DNA of 64,000 nt. Origin: JACNKJ01 sp964440095. GTDB lineage: Bacteria; Krumholzibacteriota; Krumholzibacteriia; JACNKJ01. Made by a program: the position numbers and the translations under genes. The notes under the pieces are model-generated. The model saw nothing but the letters and a program-made list of their open reading frames with translations, did not search any database and was not told the DNA's origin. Location of the stretch: the NCBI GenBank assembly GCA_964440095.1, contig CAYTPZ010000002.1, forward strand, positions 58,472 to 122,471. The letters run 5' to 3'. Shown here piece by piece: positions 53,151 to 61,788 of the stretch (positions within the stretch are counted from its first letter, which is position 1; each line of letters starts with the position of its first letter).

Positions 53151-54461
53151 TCAGGCCTTCTTCAGGAATTCCTCGAGATAGCGATAGTCGGGCGCCAGTT
53201 CGCCCTTGTGGGTAATGATGGCTCCCGCCAATTCAGGCGGCAGGCCCAGTTCGTCCAAAGGACGCGAGAAGTCGGTGTCCGCAAGCTGCGAAATGTAGCC
53301 CTTGAGTGCCGTGCTGAACTCCGCCGAAGCGTCGCGCGGGAGTTCGCAGGGCAGGTTGTCTACAGACATGATGGCGATGCCCTCGCCCTCGACGCCGTCT
53401 ACGAAACTGTCCTTCACCGCGTCGTAAACGAAGCTGGGTTCGTCGGGCTCGGTGGCCTTGTAAGTGAACTCCACGGATCCGTCGATGTCGCAACTCACGT
53501 CGCCGATGACGCGCAGCCGGGATGTCTTCGATTTCTGCAGGCGAAGCGCGTCGGCCTTGGTGATGAGTCGCGGATACTCTTCGGTCCAGTAGATGCAGTT
53601 CACGAAGGCCGTCATGTGCGGCAGGTAGCGATCGAAGATGCCGCGGTAGCGCGATGGGTTCTTGTAGTAATCCTGCAGTTCGAAGGCCTGGCCTTCGGCG
53701 GGCTCCACGAGATGCTCTTCCTTGAAAACCACTTTGTAGAGTCGATCAGTGGGCGCATCGGCCTTGGCCATAAAGGTTTCCAGGTCGCCGGGAGCAATTT
53801 CCTCATGGGGAAGCAGGTCGAAGATTTCCTGCGCGCCTTGGCTCACATTGCCGTAGCCCGCGAATCCGATTACGAGAGGCGCGAGGTTTCCGTTGATGCC
53901 ACCGGACACCGCATCGGCCAGTACCTCAATTTTTCGCTTGGCATCGGCGAGGTCTTCGTAGTGATAGGCGGGTTCGATTTCAGCCAGCGGCGTTTCAAAG
54001 CCTTCCGATTCCAGGCGGCGACCCAAGGCGTGGAAGGTTTCGATCATGCCGGCCTGTCCTGCCTGCCGCCCGAAAAAGACCAGGCGACGACCCGCATCGT
54101 CGAGTATGCGCTCGTAGTCGATCATGGTGATGTTCTTGTCCATGAGCGCACGGAGCAGGGGCATGTTGTAATCCTGACCCTTGATCACGTGAGAGAAGAA
54201 TAGGTAGGCGCGATCTTCGAGCAGCTTCTCGATGGGCACTTCCTTCACAGCGAGAATGACGCCGGCCTCGCCGAGGTCATCGCTAAGGTGGGCGCCGGCG
54301 GCCACGTAGTCTTCGTCGGGAAATGTGCGCAGAGCGGAAGGCTGGACGATGAAGGAGAGTTTCTTTTCGCCAGCGAGCTTCGCCAGATCTTCGGGGACCA
54401 GCGGTACGCGCCGCTCCCAGCGATTCTTATCCTCCAGGCGAATTCCGATGGGCATGCTCAT
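53151..54461 (-). CDS. Lysine-ketoglutarate reductase (saccharopine-forming), AASS N-half type
   Basis: 436 residues from the ATG at 54461 (MSMPIGIRLEDKNRWERRVP), chosen because GGAG stands seven bases before it; an ATG 12 bases upstream is less well placed. The protein matches the alanine-dehydrogenase/PNT-like LKR half of eukaryotic AASS (GIRLEDKNRWERRVPLVPED, LFFSHVIKGQDYNMPLL, IDYERILDDAGRRLVFFGRQ, VIGFAGYGNVSQGAQEI). It condenses lysine with 2-oxoglutarate to saccharopine. First gene of the operon; its leader holds a large inverted repeat. Confidence 0.92.
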   Translation of the reverse strand: MSMPIGIRLEDKNRWERRVPLVPEDLAKLAGEKKLSFIVQPSALRTFPDEDYVAAGAHLSDDLGEAGVILAVKEVPIEKLLEDRAYLFFSHVIKGQDYNMPLLRALMDKNITMIDYERILDDAGRRLVFFGRQAGQAGMIETFHALGRRLESEGFETPLAEIEPAYHYEDLADAKRKIEVLADAVSGGINGNLAPLVIGFAGYGNVSQGAQEIFDLLPHEEIAPGDLETFMAKADAPTDRLYKVVFKEEHLVEPAEGQAFELQDYYKNPSRYRGIFDRYLPHMTAFVNCIYWTEEYPRLITKADALRLQKSKTSRLRVIGDVSCDIDGSVEFTYKATEPDEPSFVYDAVKDSFVDGVEGEGIAIMSVDNLPCELPRDASAEFSTALKGYISQLADTDFSRPLDELGLPPELAGAIITHKGELAPDYRYLEEFLKKA

Positions 54462-54479
54462 TTTGCTCTCCAAGCAGAT

Positions 54480-54525
54480 GGTTTATGAACTAGGTCTGTT
54501 CGCGGCCGAGCCTAGTTCATAAGCC
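54480..54525 (-). promoter_or_regulatory. Inverted repeat in the LKR leader
   Basis: GGTTTATGAACTAGG (54480-54494) and CCTAGTTCATAAGCC (54511-54525) are complementary in 14 of 15 positions, with a 16-base loop. It lies between the predicted -10 box and the LKR ribosome-binding site, so it is either an operator or an mRNA hairpin. Confidence 0.6.
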
Positions 54526-54552
54526 ACCTGCTAGTCTGAAATATGTTCGCTT

Positions 54553-54580
54553 AAGATAGTGAGCGGGGAGCTAAGGTCAA
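54553..54580 (-). promoter_or_regulatory. Candidate promoter of the LKR-SDH operon
   Basis: Read on the minus strand: TTGACC (54580-54575), 16-base spacer, TATCTT (54558-54553). It would give a leader of about 85 bases containing the inverted repeat. Confidence 0.5.
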
Positions 54581-54682
54581 TAGGGACATGGGGAATGAGG
54601 TGCTGAAGCGGTGGGACGGGACCGGCGCTCTTGCACGCCGATCCTCGCCCTTCGCCTCCCTTCCCGGATCACCGGGCCGCGG

Positions 54683-55390
54683 TTAGATCTCACCCTCCGG
54701 CGGCTGGCGATCGTCTTCCTCTCCAGGGTCTTCAGGCGCGTTAGATGACCCAGGCTGCGACAGGTAGCAGCGCTGAATGAGGTCTTCGAGGAAGGGAACC
54801 ATCTCCCGCGTCGAAGGCGGCAGGTGGGTGGAGGGATCCCGGTCGGATTCGGGTCCCTCAAGTCGCTCCCGGTAGGGAGCGGAAAGCTGGGCGAGTACTA
54901 TTCCGCCCAGCAAGAGCAGGTGCAGAAGAAAGGGGTCGGTGTCGCGGATTTCCCCGCTGCTGTGCCCGGCGCTCAGGGTGCTGCGGAGCAGTGATAGGCT
55001 GCGCCGCGCGCTCTCGGCCGCTCCCCCATCAAGGCGTTCGCCCCCGGCCAGGATTTCCCGCAGAAAGATGGCAGCGAAGTCGGGCTTCTCCTCCATGATT
55101 TCACCCAGGGCCGAGGCCCATGCCCGCAATTGCTCCTTCGGAGCGACTTCGCCGCCGAGACGGCTCTCCAGCTCCACGGCCACTTCCCGGAAGATTTCCT
55201 CCAGAACGGCCCGGTAGAGCCCCTCTTTCCCGCGGAAGTGGTAGCTGATCAAGGCCTTGTTGACGCCCGCCAAATCGGCGAGGCGGTCCACCCGTGTGCC
55301 CTCAAGGCCATCGCGAGCGAAGAGTTCGCGGCCGGCTTCAATGAGCTTCCCGCGAGTGGTTTCGCTGCTGGTGTTGACGATGGGGGCCAT
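54683..55390 (-). CDS. TetR-family transcriptional regulator
   Basis: 235 residues. The N-terminal helix-turn-helix domain is clear (GKLIEAGRELFARDGLEGTR, ADLAGVNKALISYHFRGKEG, LYRAVLEEIF, about residues 13-65). The ligand-binding domain follows, and the last 30 residues are an acidic tail (PEDPGEEDDRQPPEGE). It precedes the LKR-SDH operon in the same direction and is divergent from the cytochrome gene at 55591, so it may control either. A near-palindrome TTAAATGAACATTTTAA (55410-55426) just upstream of its start may be its own operator. Confidence 0.9.
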   Translation of the reverse strand: MAPIVNTSSETTRGKLIEAGRELFARDGLEGTRVDRLADLAGVNKALISYHFRGKEGLYRAVLEEIFREVAVELESRLGGEVAPKEQLRAWASALGEIMEEKPDFAAIFLREILAGGERLDGGAAESARRSLSLLRSTLSAGHSSGEIRDTDPFLLHLLLLGGIVLAQLSAPYRERLEGPESDRDPSTHLPPSTREMVPFLEDLIQRCYLSQPGSSNAPEDPGEEDDRQPPEGEI

Positions 55391-55510
55391 GATCTTCCTG
55401 GTTCTACTCTTAAATGAACATTTTAATTAACTGGATGGACAATACAAGGGCGAAGCGGCAAAGTCAAGAGAGGATTCACGATGTGCCTAACAGGATTTCA
55501 GGGTCCAGAG

Positions 55511-55538
55511 TTGACAATCGGGAGCTTGGCCATAATAT
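55511..55538 (+). promoter_or_regulatory. Sigma70-type promoter for the cytochrome fusion gene
   Basis: Perfect TTGACA (55511-55516), 16-base spacer, TAATAT (55533-55538). About 45 bases of leader precede the ATG at 55591. Confidence 0.7.
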
Positions 55539-55590
55539 GTTAGTGCGGCTCACCGCAAAAAATTCAAAAAGATGAAATCACGAGGGCTCC

Positions 55591-58023
55591 ATGTTTTCGA
55601 AAGTTACTCCACTTAGCGCTCTTCTCCTTCTCCTCTTAGCTGGATCTATCCTGGCTCAAAGCAATGAGGATTGCTTCGACTGTCATGATGATATTGAGCT
55701 GACAAACGAGGCAGGACATCTTATTTACGCCTCACCCGAGATCTTCTCGGGCTCCATGCATGAAGATATGGACTGCGTGGATTGCCATGAGGGTGGAGAC
55801 TTCGAGGATGAACCCCACTGGTCAGATCCTCCTATCGTAGATTGCGGGAGTTGCCACGAAGACCAGGCTGAGCAATATCGAAATAGCTGGCACGCGCAGA
55901 GACATCCTGGGGATACGCGTGACTATCCGACATGCGCGACCTGCCACAACGCGCATGAAGTTGGCAAGCAGGGTGAGCCAGGCTCCACGGAGTTCAAACA
56001 GGAAATTGTTCTGACCTGCTCGCAGTGTCACCAGAAGGATATCGAGACCTACGTGCACTCGACGCACTATCGGCATCTCGAAGAAAATGATGATGATCGG
56101 GCACCTGCCTGCACCGACTGTCACGACAGCCACGCCATCTACAAGCCCACCGATCCCAATTCGCGGGTGCATCCCAATAACGTTTCGGAAACCTGCGATG
56201 CTTGCCACACCGGACATCGAGCCAGTCTGCACAAGGAACCCGGGGCGGCAGATTCTGAAGTGAGCTGCGTGTTCTGCCACACGGGACACCAGACCGACAT
56301 GACTTCCATCGCCCACCGCATCTACAAAGAGGAAGGCATCTTCAACAAGTGCAATTACTGCCACGAGAAGAGCCAGCACGAGGGCGAGGAGTTCGCCCAC
56401 GGATCGATCATGGACGCCGAGGTAATGGGCCGCGAAGTCAACTGCACCGAGTGTCATCAGTATCATTGGATAGTGGAGGGCGACGAGGTTACGCCGCACT
56501 GGACGCATCGGGATTGCGGCAAATGCCATGAAGAGCAGGACGAGGCCTGGAGTATTTCCGCCCATGGACGATCACGGGAAGTAGGAAACAAGGAGCCCGC
56601 CACCTGCATCGATTGTCATGGCGAGAGTCAGATCATGAGGCCCGATCTACAGTTCGATTCTGAAACCATTGTGGCCACCTGTTCCAGTTGTCACGGCGAC
56701 AGGGATCTCATGCTTCCCTATGGCATTAACCCGTATGTGGTCGAGGGCTACAAGGATACCTACCACGGCAAACTCTACGCCGTGCACGAAGAGGGACTTC
56801 ACTTCGCCACCTGCACGAATTGTCATGGTTACCACAATATTCTTGAGCCGGAGGATCCCATGTCCTCCGTGAATCGCGCGAATATCTTGGAGACCTGCAA
56901 ACAGTGCCACGATACCGCGAGCAAAAACTTCGTGACCTATCTGGTGCATCCCGTTCAGCCCAGCGACGACGAAGTGGAAGAGGGATTGGCCAATTTCGAT
57001 ACCCATGCCCACAAGCTGGCGCGGGAGGAATCGCTGGCCCTGGTCGAGGATCCCGATAGAGCCGAGCACAAGGCATTCTTGCAGGCCTTTGCTACGGCAG
57101 ACAAACTCATGAAGCTGCTCTTTGTGGCCGTACTCAGTTTCTTTGGACTGCACACTTTCCTCTGGTTCCAGCGAGGCATTCAGCCGCGCCTGCACCACTT
57201 CGACAAGCGTTACTATCGTCGATTCTCAGGCTACGAACGCATGCTCCACGTCTTGGTGAACATGAGCTTCCTCATGCTGGCCTTCACCGGGCTGCCCCAG
57301 TCCTATTCTCATACCGTTCCGGGAAGTTGGTTCTTCGAGAACGTGATGAGCTTAAAGCTCGCACAGAAGCTGCACTATATTGCGGCTATAGTTACGGCTC
57401 TCTATTTCTTCCTGCACCTGCTTCAGCTGGGTTGGAAGCTTCGCAAACATGGCTGGCGCAAAATCCTTGCGGGCCCCGATTCCATGGCGCCGCGCAAGAA
57501 GGACTTCGTGGACTTCTGGCAACACCTGCTCTGGTTCCTCGGGCGCTCGGTCAAACCCAGTTTCGATCGCTGGACCTACTGGGAAAAGTTCGACTACTTC
57601 GCTGTGTTCTGGGGAGTCGCCGTAATCGGCATCTCAGGGCTCATTCGCTGGAACGAGGAGTTCTTCGGTAACCTCTTGGGTGGGGGAGTGGTGTCTTTGG
57701 CCGATACCATTCACAAGGAAGAGGCCCTCATGGCCACGGCCTTCATTTTCATCGTCCACTTCTTCAACACGCATTTTCGAAGCGAAAAATTCCCCATGGA
57801 CGTGAGCATCTACACGGGGTTGATCACTGAAGAGGAATTGAGAGAAGAGCGGCCCGAGCAGTATGAGCGCATGAAAGCTCAGGACCAATTGGAGTCGAGT
57901 TTCCAGGGTCCGCGTTCGGCCTGGCATCAGATTCTAGCCTACGCCTGGGGCACTTTCGCACTGGGAATGGGACTGGTGCTGCTGGTTCTGATCATTTGGG
58001 GCATGATTGCGGGAGGACACTAG
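55591..58023 (+). CDS. Fifteen-heme cytochrome c fused to a cytochrome b membrane domain (CbcL-like)
   Basis: 810 residues. A signal peptide (MFSKVTPLSALLLLLLAGSI) is followed by a periplasmic region of about 460 residues with 15 CxxCH motifs, from CFDCH near residue 27 to CKQCH near residue 435. From about residue 500 there are about six membrane spans with His pairs suited to b-type heme (GLHTFLWFQ, MLHVLVNM, LHYIAAIVTALYFFLHLLQL, FIVHFFNTHF). The architecture resembles Geobacter CbcL, a periplasmic multiheme cytochrome joined to a HydC/FdnI-type diheme cytochrome b that oxidises menaquinol. I infer quinol oxidation with electrons passed outward. It converges on the NapC-type gene. Confidence 0.9.
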   Translation: MFSKVTPLSALLLLLLAGSILAQSNEDCFDCHDDIELTNEAGHLIYASPEIFSGSMHEDMDCVDCHEGGDFEDEPHWSDPPIVDCGSCHEDQAEQYRNSWHAQRHPGDTRDYPTCATCHNAHEVGKQGEPGSTEFKQEIVLTCSQCHQKDIETYVHSTHYRHLEENDDDRAPACTDCHDSHAIYKPTDPNSRVHPNNVSETCDACHTGHRASLHKEPGAADSEVSCVFCHTGHQTDMTSIAHRIYKEEGIFNKCNYCHEKSQHEGEEFAHGSIMDAEVMGREVNCTECHQYHWIVEGDEVTPHWTHRDCGKCHEEQDEAWSISAHGRSREVGNKEPATCIDCHGESQIMRPDLQFDSETIVATCSSCHGDRDLMLPYGINPYVVEGYKDTYHGKLYAVHEEGLHFATCTNCHGYHNILEPEDPMSSVNRANILETCKQCHDTASKNFVTYLVHPVQPSDDEVEEGLANFDTHAHKLAREESLALVEDPDRAEHKAFLQAFATADKLMKLLFVAVLSFFGLHTFLWFQRGIQPRLHHFDKRYYRRFSGYERMLHVLVNMSFLMLAFTGLPQSYSHTVPGSWFFENVMSLKLAQKLHYIAAIVTALYFFLHLLQLGWKLRKHGWRKILAGPDSMAPRKKDFVDFWQHLLWFLGRSVKPSFDRWTYWEKFDYFAVFWGVAVIGISGLIRWNEEFFGNLLGGGVVSLADTIHKEEALMATAFIFIVHFFNTHFRSEKFPMDVSIYTGLITEEELREERPEQYERMKAQDQLESSFQGPRSAWHQILAYAWGTFALGMGLVLLVLIIWGMIAGGH

Positions 58024-58024
58024 G

Positions 58025-58124
58025 CCAACCGCTATCCGCTAACCGCTAACCGCTTACAGCCAGAACCCTCCCCTAACATTAGAGGAGGGTGTTTTTCTGG
58101 CGGATAGCGGTCAGCGGATAGCTT
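58025..58124. repeat. Heptamer inverted-array repeat, copy 5, around a terminator hairpin
   Basis: Between two convergent genes. The 5' arm is CCGCTAT/CCGCTAA/CCGCTAA/CCGCTTA then CAGCCAG; the 3' arm is CTGGCGG/ATAGCGG/TCAGCGG/ATAGC, fully complementary in type. The core hairpin ACCCTCC...GGAGGGT (58065-58090) is followed by GTTTTT and so looks like an intrinsic terminator. This copy shows the architecture most completely. Confidence 0.8.
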
Positions 58125-59553
58125 AGGGAAATAGCTCTTCCATGATCGCGGGCTCGTGTTCCTCCCAGGCCAAAATGCTGTGGCAGGTATCGCAATCCTG
58201 GCTGATGGTCTCGCCCTCGCTTGAGCTATGTTCGTCATCGTGGCAACGGAAGCATCCCGGGAAGTCCTCGTGTCCGATATGATTGGGGTAGGTGCCCCAA
58301 GCGATGCCCATCTCCGGGAAAATGTTGCGCATGTAGATTTCGCGTGCCTTGGCCACGGCGAAGGCTAGTTCCTCGCTGCCGCTCCAGTCGCCGTCGGCGT
58401 AAAAGGTTTCCAGTGATGAGGCGATTCCCAACTCCGCCTCTTCGCGAGTCGCGTAGTCGACCTGAATTGCGCGCATGACCTCGCGCTTGATATAGGGAAT
58501 CTCCACCGAGATCGCATTGCCGGCGATGGCTTTGTCCACCGCGTAACCTGGCTCCTCGAAGGTGTGCGTGGGCCGATTGTGACAGTCCATGCAATCCATC
58601 TGACGGATCTCGTGTTCGGCGAAGAAGGTTTCATCCGCGTCGAAGCCGTCCATGACGAATTCCGTAACCTCACCGTCGGCACCCGCTGAACGCACCCAGT
58701 AAATTTCCTCCCGTTTCTCGTCGGCGATGTACTCCACTTTCGTGTCGGGGCTCATGTGCCAGTGGATGCCCTCGGCAAAACCCGATTCGGTGCTGCCGCC
58801 ACCAACCTTGAGCAGGAGCAGGTTCACCAGCTCGGTGTTTTCCTCATCTTCCTGGAAGTGGCGCTTGAGCATGAGACGATCGCCATGGAATTTCTCGGGC
58901 CAGTGGCACTGCTCGCAGGTTTCCCGCGCCGGGCGAAGATTGTGGATGGGTGTTTCGATGGGCCGGCTAAAGGTGTTGCCCATCACCGCGAAAACCTGGC
59001 GAAGGCCTGAGATCTTCGACTTCACGAACCAACCGGCTCCCGGTCCGATGTGACAATCCACGCAACGAACGTTGGAGTGAGGGGAGTTGCTGTAGGCCAG
59101 GTGCTCGGGTTGCATCACCGTGTGGCAGGTCTTCCCGCAGAAAGTCTCCGACTCCATGAACTCAACGCCCCGGTATGACACCATGGCGGTGAGGGTTAGA
59201 AGCCCAATGACAGTAACCAACATGACCGCGAACTTGCGGCGATGTGTGTGGTCGTTCAGATCCCAATTGGGGAAGGCGTAGAGCGGTTGACTTCCACCGG
59301 GGCCTCCCCGTCTACGTCCTAATACGCGCCCGAGGAACACCAGGCCAAGTCCCGCCACCATGCAGGTGGGTAAGGCCATGAAGGTGACAATGCCCATGTA
59401 GGGTGACTGATGAAAGCCCAGGGTTTCGAGGGACAGGAAGATCACCATGAGGAGAATGCTGATATAGAAAGCCAGCAAGCCCAAGAGGCCCAAGGGGTGG
59501 GTCGTGTTCCTCAGAGTGAGGACCCTAAAATAAATCAGGAGGCGGTTTTTCAT
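58123..59553 (-). CDS. NapC/NirT-type membrane-bound multiheme cytochrome
   Basis: 476 residues. Three N-terminal hydrophobic segments (about 20-45, 52-79 and 105-128) precede a periplasmic part with six heme motifs: CGKTCH (a CxxxCH), then CVDCH, CEQCH, CMDCH, CFRCH and CDTCH. The region from CGKTCHTVMQPEHLAYSNSP to CVDCHIGPGAGW is typical of the NapC/NirT quinol-dehydrogenase family; the three spans and extra hemes recall Geobacter ImcH. It probably takes electrons from menaquinol and gives them to periplasmic cytochromes. Third gene of the minus-strand operon after the porin and the eight-heme protein (spacer 55 bases). Confidence 0.92.
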   Translation of the reverse strand: MKNRLLIYFRVLTLRNTTHPLGLLGLLAFYISILLMVIFLSLETLGFHQSPYMGIVTFMALPTCMVAGLGLVFLGRVLGRRRGGPGGSQPLYAFPNWDLNDHTHRRKFAVMLVTVIGLLTLTAMVSYRGVEFMESETFCGKTCHTVMQPEHLAYSNSPHSNVRCVDCHIGPGAGWFVKSKISGLRQVFAVMGNTFSRPIETPIHNLRPARETCEQCHWPEKFHGDRLMLKRHFQEDEENTELVNLLLLKVGGGSTESGFAEGIHWHMSPDTKVEYIADEKREEIYWVRSAGADGEVTEFVMDGFDADETFFAEHEIRQMDCMDCHNRPTHTFEEPGYAVDKAIAGNAISVEIPYIKREVMRAIQVDYATREEAELGIASSLETFYADGDWSGSEELAFAVAKAREIYMRNIFPEMGIAWGTYPNHIGHEDFPGCFRCHDDEHSSSEGETISQDCDTCHSILAWEEHEPAIMEELFP

Positions 59554-59608
59554 CGCCTCCTGACAGTAATCACTTGCCGCTCAATTCACAAGCGCCGTTT
59601 ACCCATGT

Positions 59609-60208
59609 CTAGTGACAGATAGCGCAGTTCGGCGGGGGTTCGGGTCCGTCGTGGCACATGATGCAGGACTGAACAGCCGCACGAGCCGCATCGGTGTGTC
59701 CGCCGGAAGAACCAAATCCTGCTTCAAAGTGATTGGCAGGCTTAACCCCTTCGGTCAAGTGGCAGGCGTTGCAGTAATCCTGGGAGCCGTGGCAGCTGTA
59801 GCAGCTCTCGGTGCCCTTCATGGCGTCCAGGGCGTGGGTGTAGCGGTGGTTGCGGTCGTGAGACAGGAAATCCACATTCTCGCCGTGATGGCAGAAGGTG
59901 CAATCCTCGGACTCGTTGTGACAAAGCACGCATTCGCCGCTGTTCATTCGGGCATGGAACTGATGCTCGAAACGGTAGTCGCCGAAATGGCTACCGGGAA
60001 CATTTCCATAACTGGCGCCGATTTCCTCGTCGTGGCAGTCCAGGCAGACCGAAAGGTCCGGCATGGCCGCGCCGCGAGTGATGGCCGGATGACACTCCAC
60101 GCATCCCATTTCATTATCGACTACGTGAAGTTCATGAGAGAACTCCATGGCCAGAACGGGAACCGCGAGAAGAAGAGCGATGAAGGTGATGCTAAGGTTC
60201 TTTTTCAT
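59609..60208 (-). CDS. Small periplasmic eight-heme cytochrome c
   Basis: 199 residues with a signal peptide (MKKNLSITFIALLLAVPVLA) and eight CxxCH motifs (CVECH, CLDCH, CVLCH, CTFCH, CYSCH, CNACH, CIMCH, CAICH), one heme per about 22 residues. The last motif is the C-terminus itself. Additional His residues (FSHELHVV, FEHQFHARM, SHDRNHRYTHA) can be distal ligands. The fold resembles cytochrome c7/c3-type relatives. It starts two bases after the porin stop, so the two are translationally coupled; I infer it is inserted in, or docks on, the porin. Confidence 0.92.
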   Translation of the reverse strand: MKKNLSITFIALLLAVPVLAMEFSHELHVVDNEMGCVECHPAITRGAAMPDLSVCLDCHDEEIGASYGNVPGSHFGDYRFEHQFHARMNSGECVLCHNESEDCTFCHHGENVDFLSHDRNHRYTHALDAMKGTESCYSCHGSQDYCNACHLTEGVKPANHFEAGFGSSGGHTDAARAAVQSCIMCHDGPEPPPNCAICH

Positions 60209-60210
60209 GG

Positions 60211-61524
60211 CTAGTCCTCCTCCCCGTGGGATGTTCCGAATCGATAGGCGATCATTCCAATGAAGCGGTTCTCATATTCCGCTCTTGGGTTGCTGAGGCT
60301 CTCGAAGATCAGTCGCAGCTCCAGCGGGAACTTGCTGCAATAATGATCGATGCCCAAGCGGCTGGCCATGCTGTAATCGTCTGTCACGGCCTGTTCGCTG
60401 ATGCTTTCGTCGCCGTACTTGTAGGCCATGCGATTCAGGTCGACCCAAAGCCAGGTATCTTCCAGGACGGCGTGGCGGTAGCTGCCGAAGAATCCGGTGC
60501 GATCGCCACGATAGCCGCGCTGCATGCGGAAGCCCGCGTTGAGGCCTTTTCCATTCAGGCTGAGTTCGAAGCCATCTCCGCGGTCGCCGACCTCGGGGAA
60601 GATTTCCACTACGGCGGCGGTCCAGCGGAACCCATCGATGGCTCTGCAGGGGAAGCCGGCCTGAATTCGAAGCTCCTGACGCCTGCTCAGTGCACCGTCG
60701 GCGAACCACTCTTCGTCGCGCACCAACTGGGTGATCCAGGAGTCGGTATAGTTGGGAAGGTAGCCTTCCTTCATGTTCCAGGTGACGCCGTAATCGTAGA
60801 CGCCCTTCTTCCCGGATAAACGAAGGTGGGAGAAGTAGAGCATTTCCGATTCGGTCTCGTAGCGCATCTCATAAGCGAGGGAGCCCAGAGGGAAATCGCC
60901 CAGCCAGAGCGACGCGCCGACGCGCTGCTCAAGCAACTCCTCGTCTTCGTTATAGCGGGCGGCGCTAAGGCCGAGCATGCCCTTCATGGGAAGCCCGTAG
61001 TAACGATAGTGGGCGCCCATGACTCCGTCGAAATCTTCGAAGTTCGGGAAGGTGTCGCCGTCGGCATCACGAAGCTTGCGGCTGCCCGAGAAGAGGGTCA
61101 AGGCGCCGAGCTTGCCGCCGTTCAGATCCAGTCGGGCGCCGTCGAGCAGTGAGCTACCCACACCGCCGTAGATCCACTGGCGTCCCACCGACAGCTTGAA
61201 GAGCTTCGAAGGAGCGAACTTCAGGTAGCCACGGTAGAAGCTCATTTCGGGATCAGCCGAGTTCTCGTTCAGCATCTCGCCGCGAAAAGTGCCGAGCAGG
61301 TGCAGGGAAAGGGACTCGTGCCCGAGACCGGTGGCATCGAAGGCCAGACGATTGATCAGATCAAGCTCGCTGTGGGCATTCTCTCCATAGGTCTCGTAGA
61401 CATAGGAGGTACTGGAGATGCGTCCTTGAATCTCCGTGGCTCCTGATGGGAGAGCTGAAGTAAGCAGGAGAACAAGTGTGAGAACTCCTGTAAGTCGATA
61501 AACATTCAGGGTTTGGCGTCGCAT
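60211..61524 (-). CDS. Outer-membrane beta-barrel, porin of a porin-cytochrome conduit
   Basis: 437 residues from the ATG at 61524 behind AAGGAG; an upstream in-frame start lacks a ribosome-binding site. Signal peptide about 1-31 (RLTGVLTLVLLLTSALPSGA). The rest has alternating amphipathic strands (LSVGRQWIYGG, MLYFSHLRLSG, WLWVDLNRMAYKYG) and ends with a strand FIGMIAYRFG near the C-terminus. No sequence-level family can be named. The role as the barrel that holds a multiheme cytochrome is inferred from its coupling to the eight-heme gene and NapC-type gene. Confidence 0.75.
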   Translation of the reverse strand: MRRQTLNVYRLTGVLTLVLLLTSALPSGATEIQGRISSTSYVYETYGENAHSELDLINRLAFDATGLGHESLSLHLLGTFRGEMLNENSADPEMSFYRGYLKFAPSKLFKLSVGRQWIYGGVGSSLLDGARLDLNGGKLGALTLFSGSRKLRDADGDTFPNFEDFDGVMGAHYRYYGLPMKGMLGLSAARYNEDEELLEQRVGASLWLGDFPLGSLAYEMRYETESEMLYFSHLRLSGKKGVYDYGVTWNMKEGYLPNYTDSWITQLVRDEEWFADGALSRRQELRIQAGFPCRAIDGFRWTAAVVEIFPEVGDRGDGFELSLNGKGLNAGFRMQRGYRGDRTGFFGSYRHAVLEDTWLWVDLNRMAYKYGDESISEQAVTDDYSMASRLGIDHYCSKFPLELRLIFESLSNPRAEYENRFIGMIAYRFGTSHGEED

Positions 61525-61788
61525 TGAGCACTCCTTGGCTTTGATTGGGAGCGATGCAAGGCCAAGTAAACCAACGTTTACGGGAAGGGGCAAGAGTAAA
61601 TGCACCTACCGTCACAAACTCTTCACGAATAATGTTGACATAAAGGTCCTAAAAATGGCAGTAATAGTGCGCTAGGGGTTAACAGCGTTGTTTATGAAAC
61701 TGGAAACAACAAGTACTCAGACATAGCGCAGGATGTGGCCGGGCTGAAGAGCGTGGAGCGCTAAATTACGAATGAAAGGTGTACGGAG

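Noticed and set aside
61635..61667. TTGACA as promoter of the cytochrome lipoprotein gene
   Set aside because: The nearest -10-like TAATAG is 21 bases away and GTAATA 20, outside the usual range.
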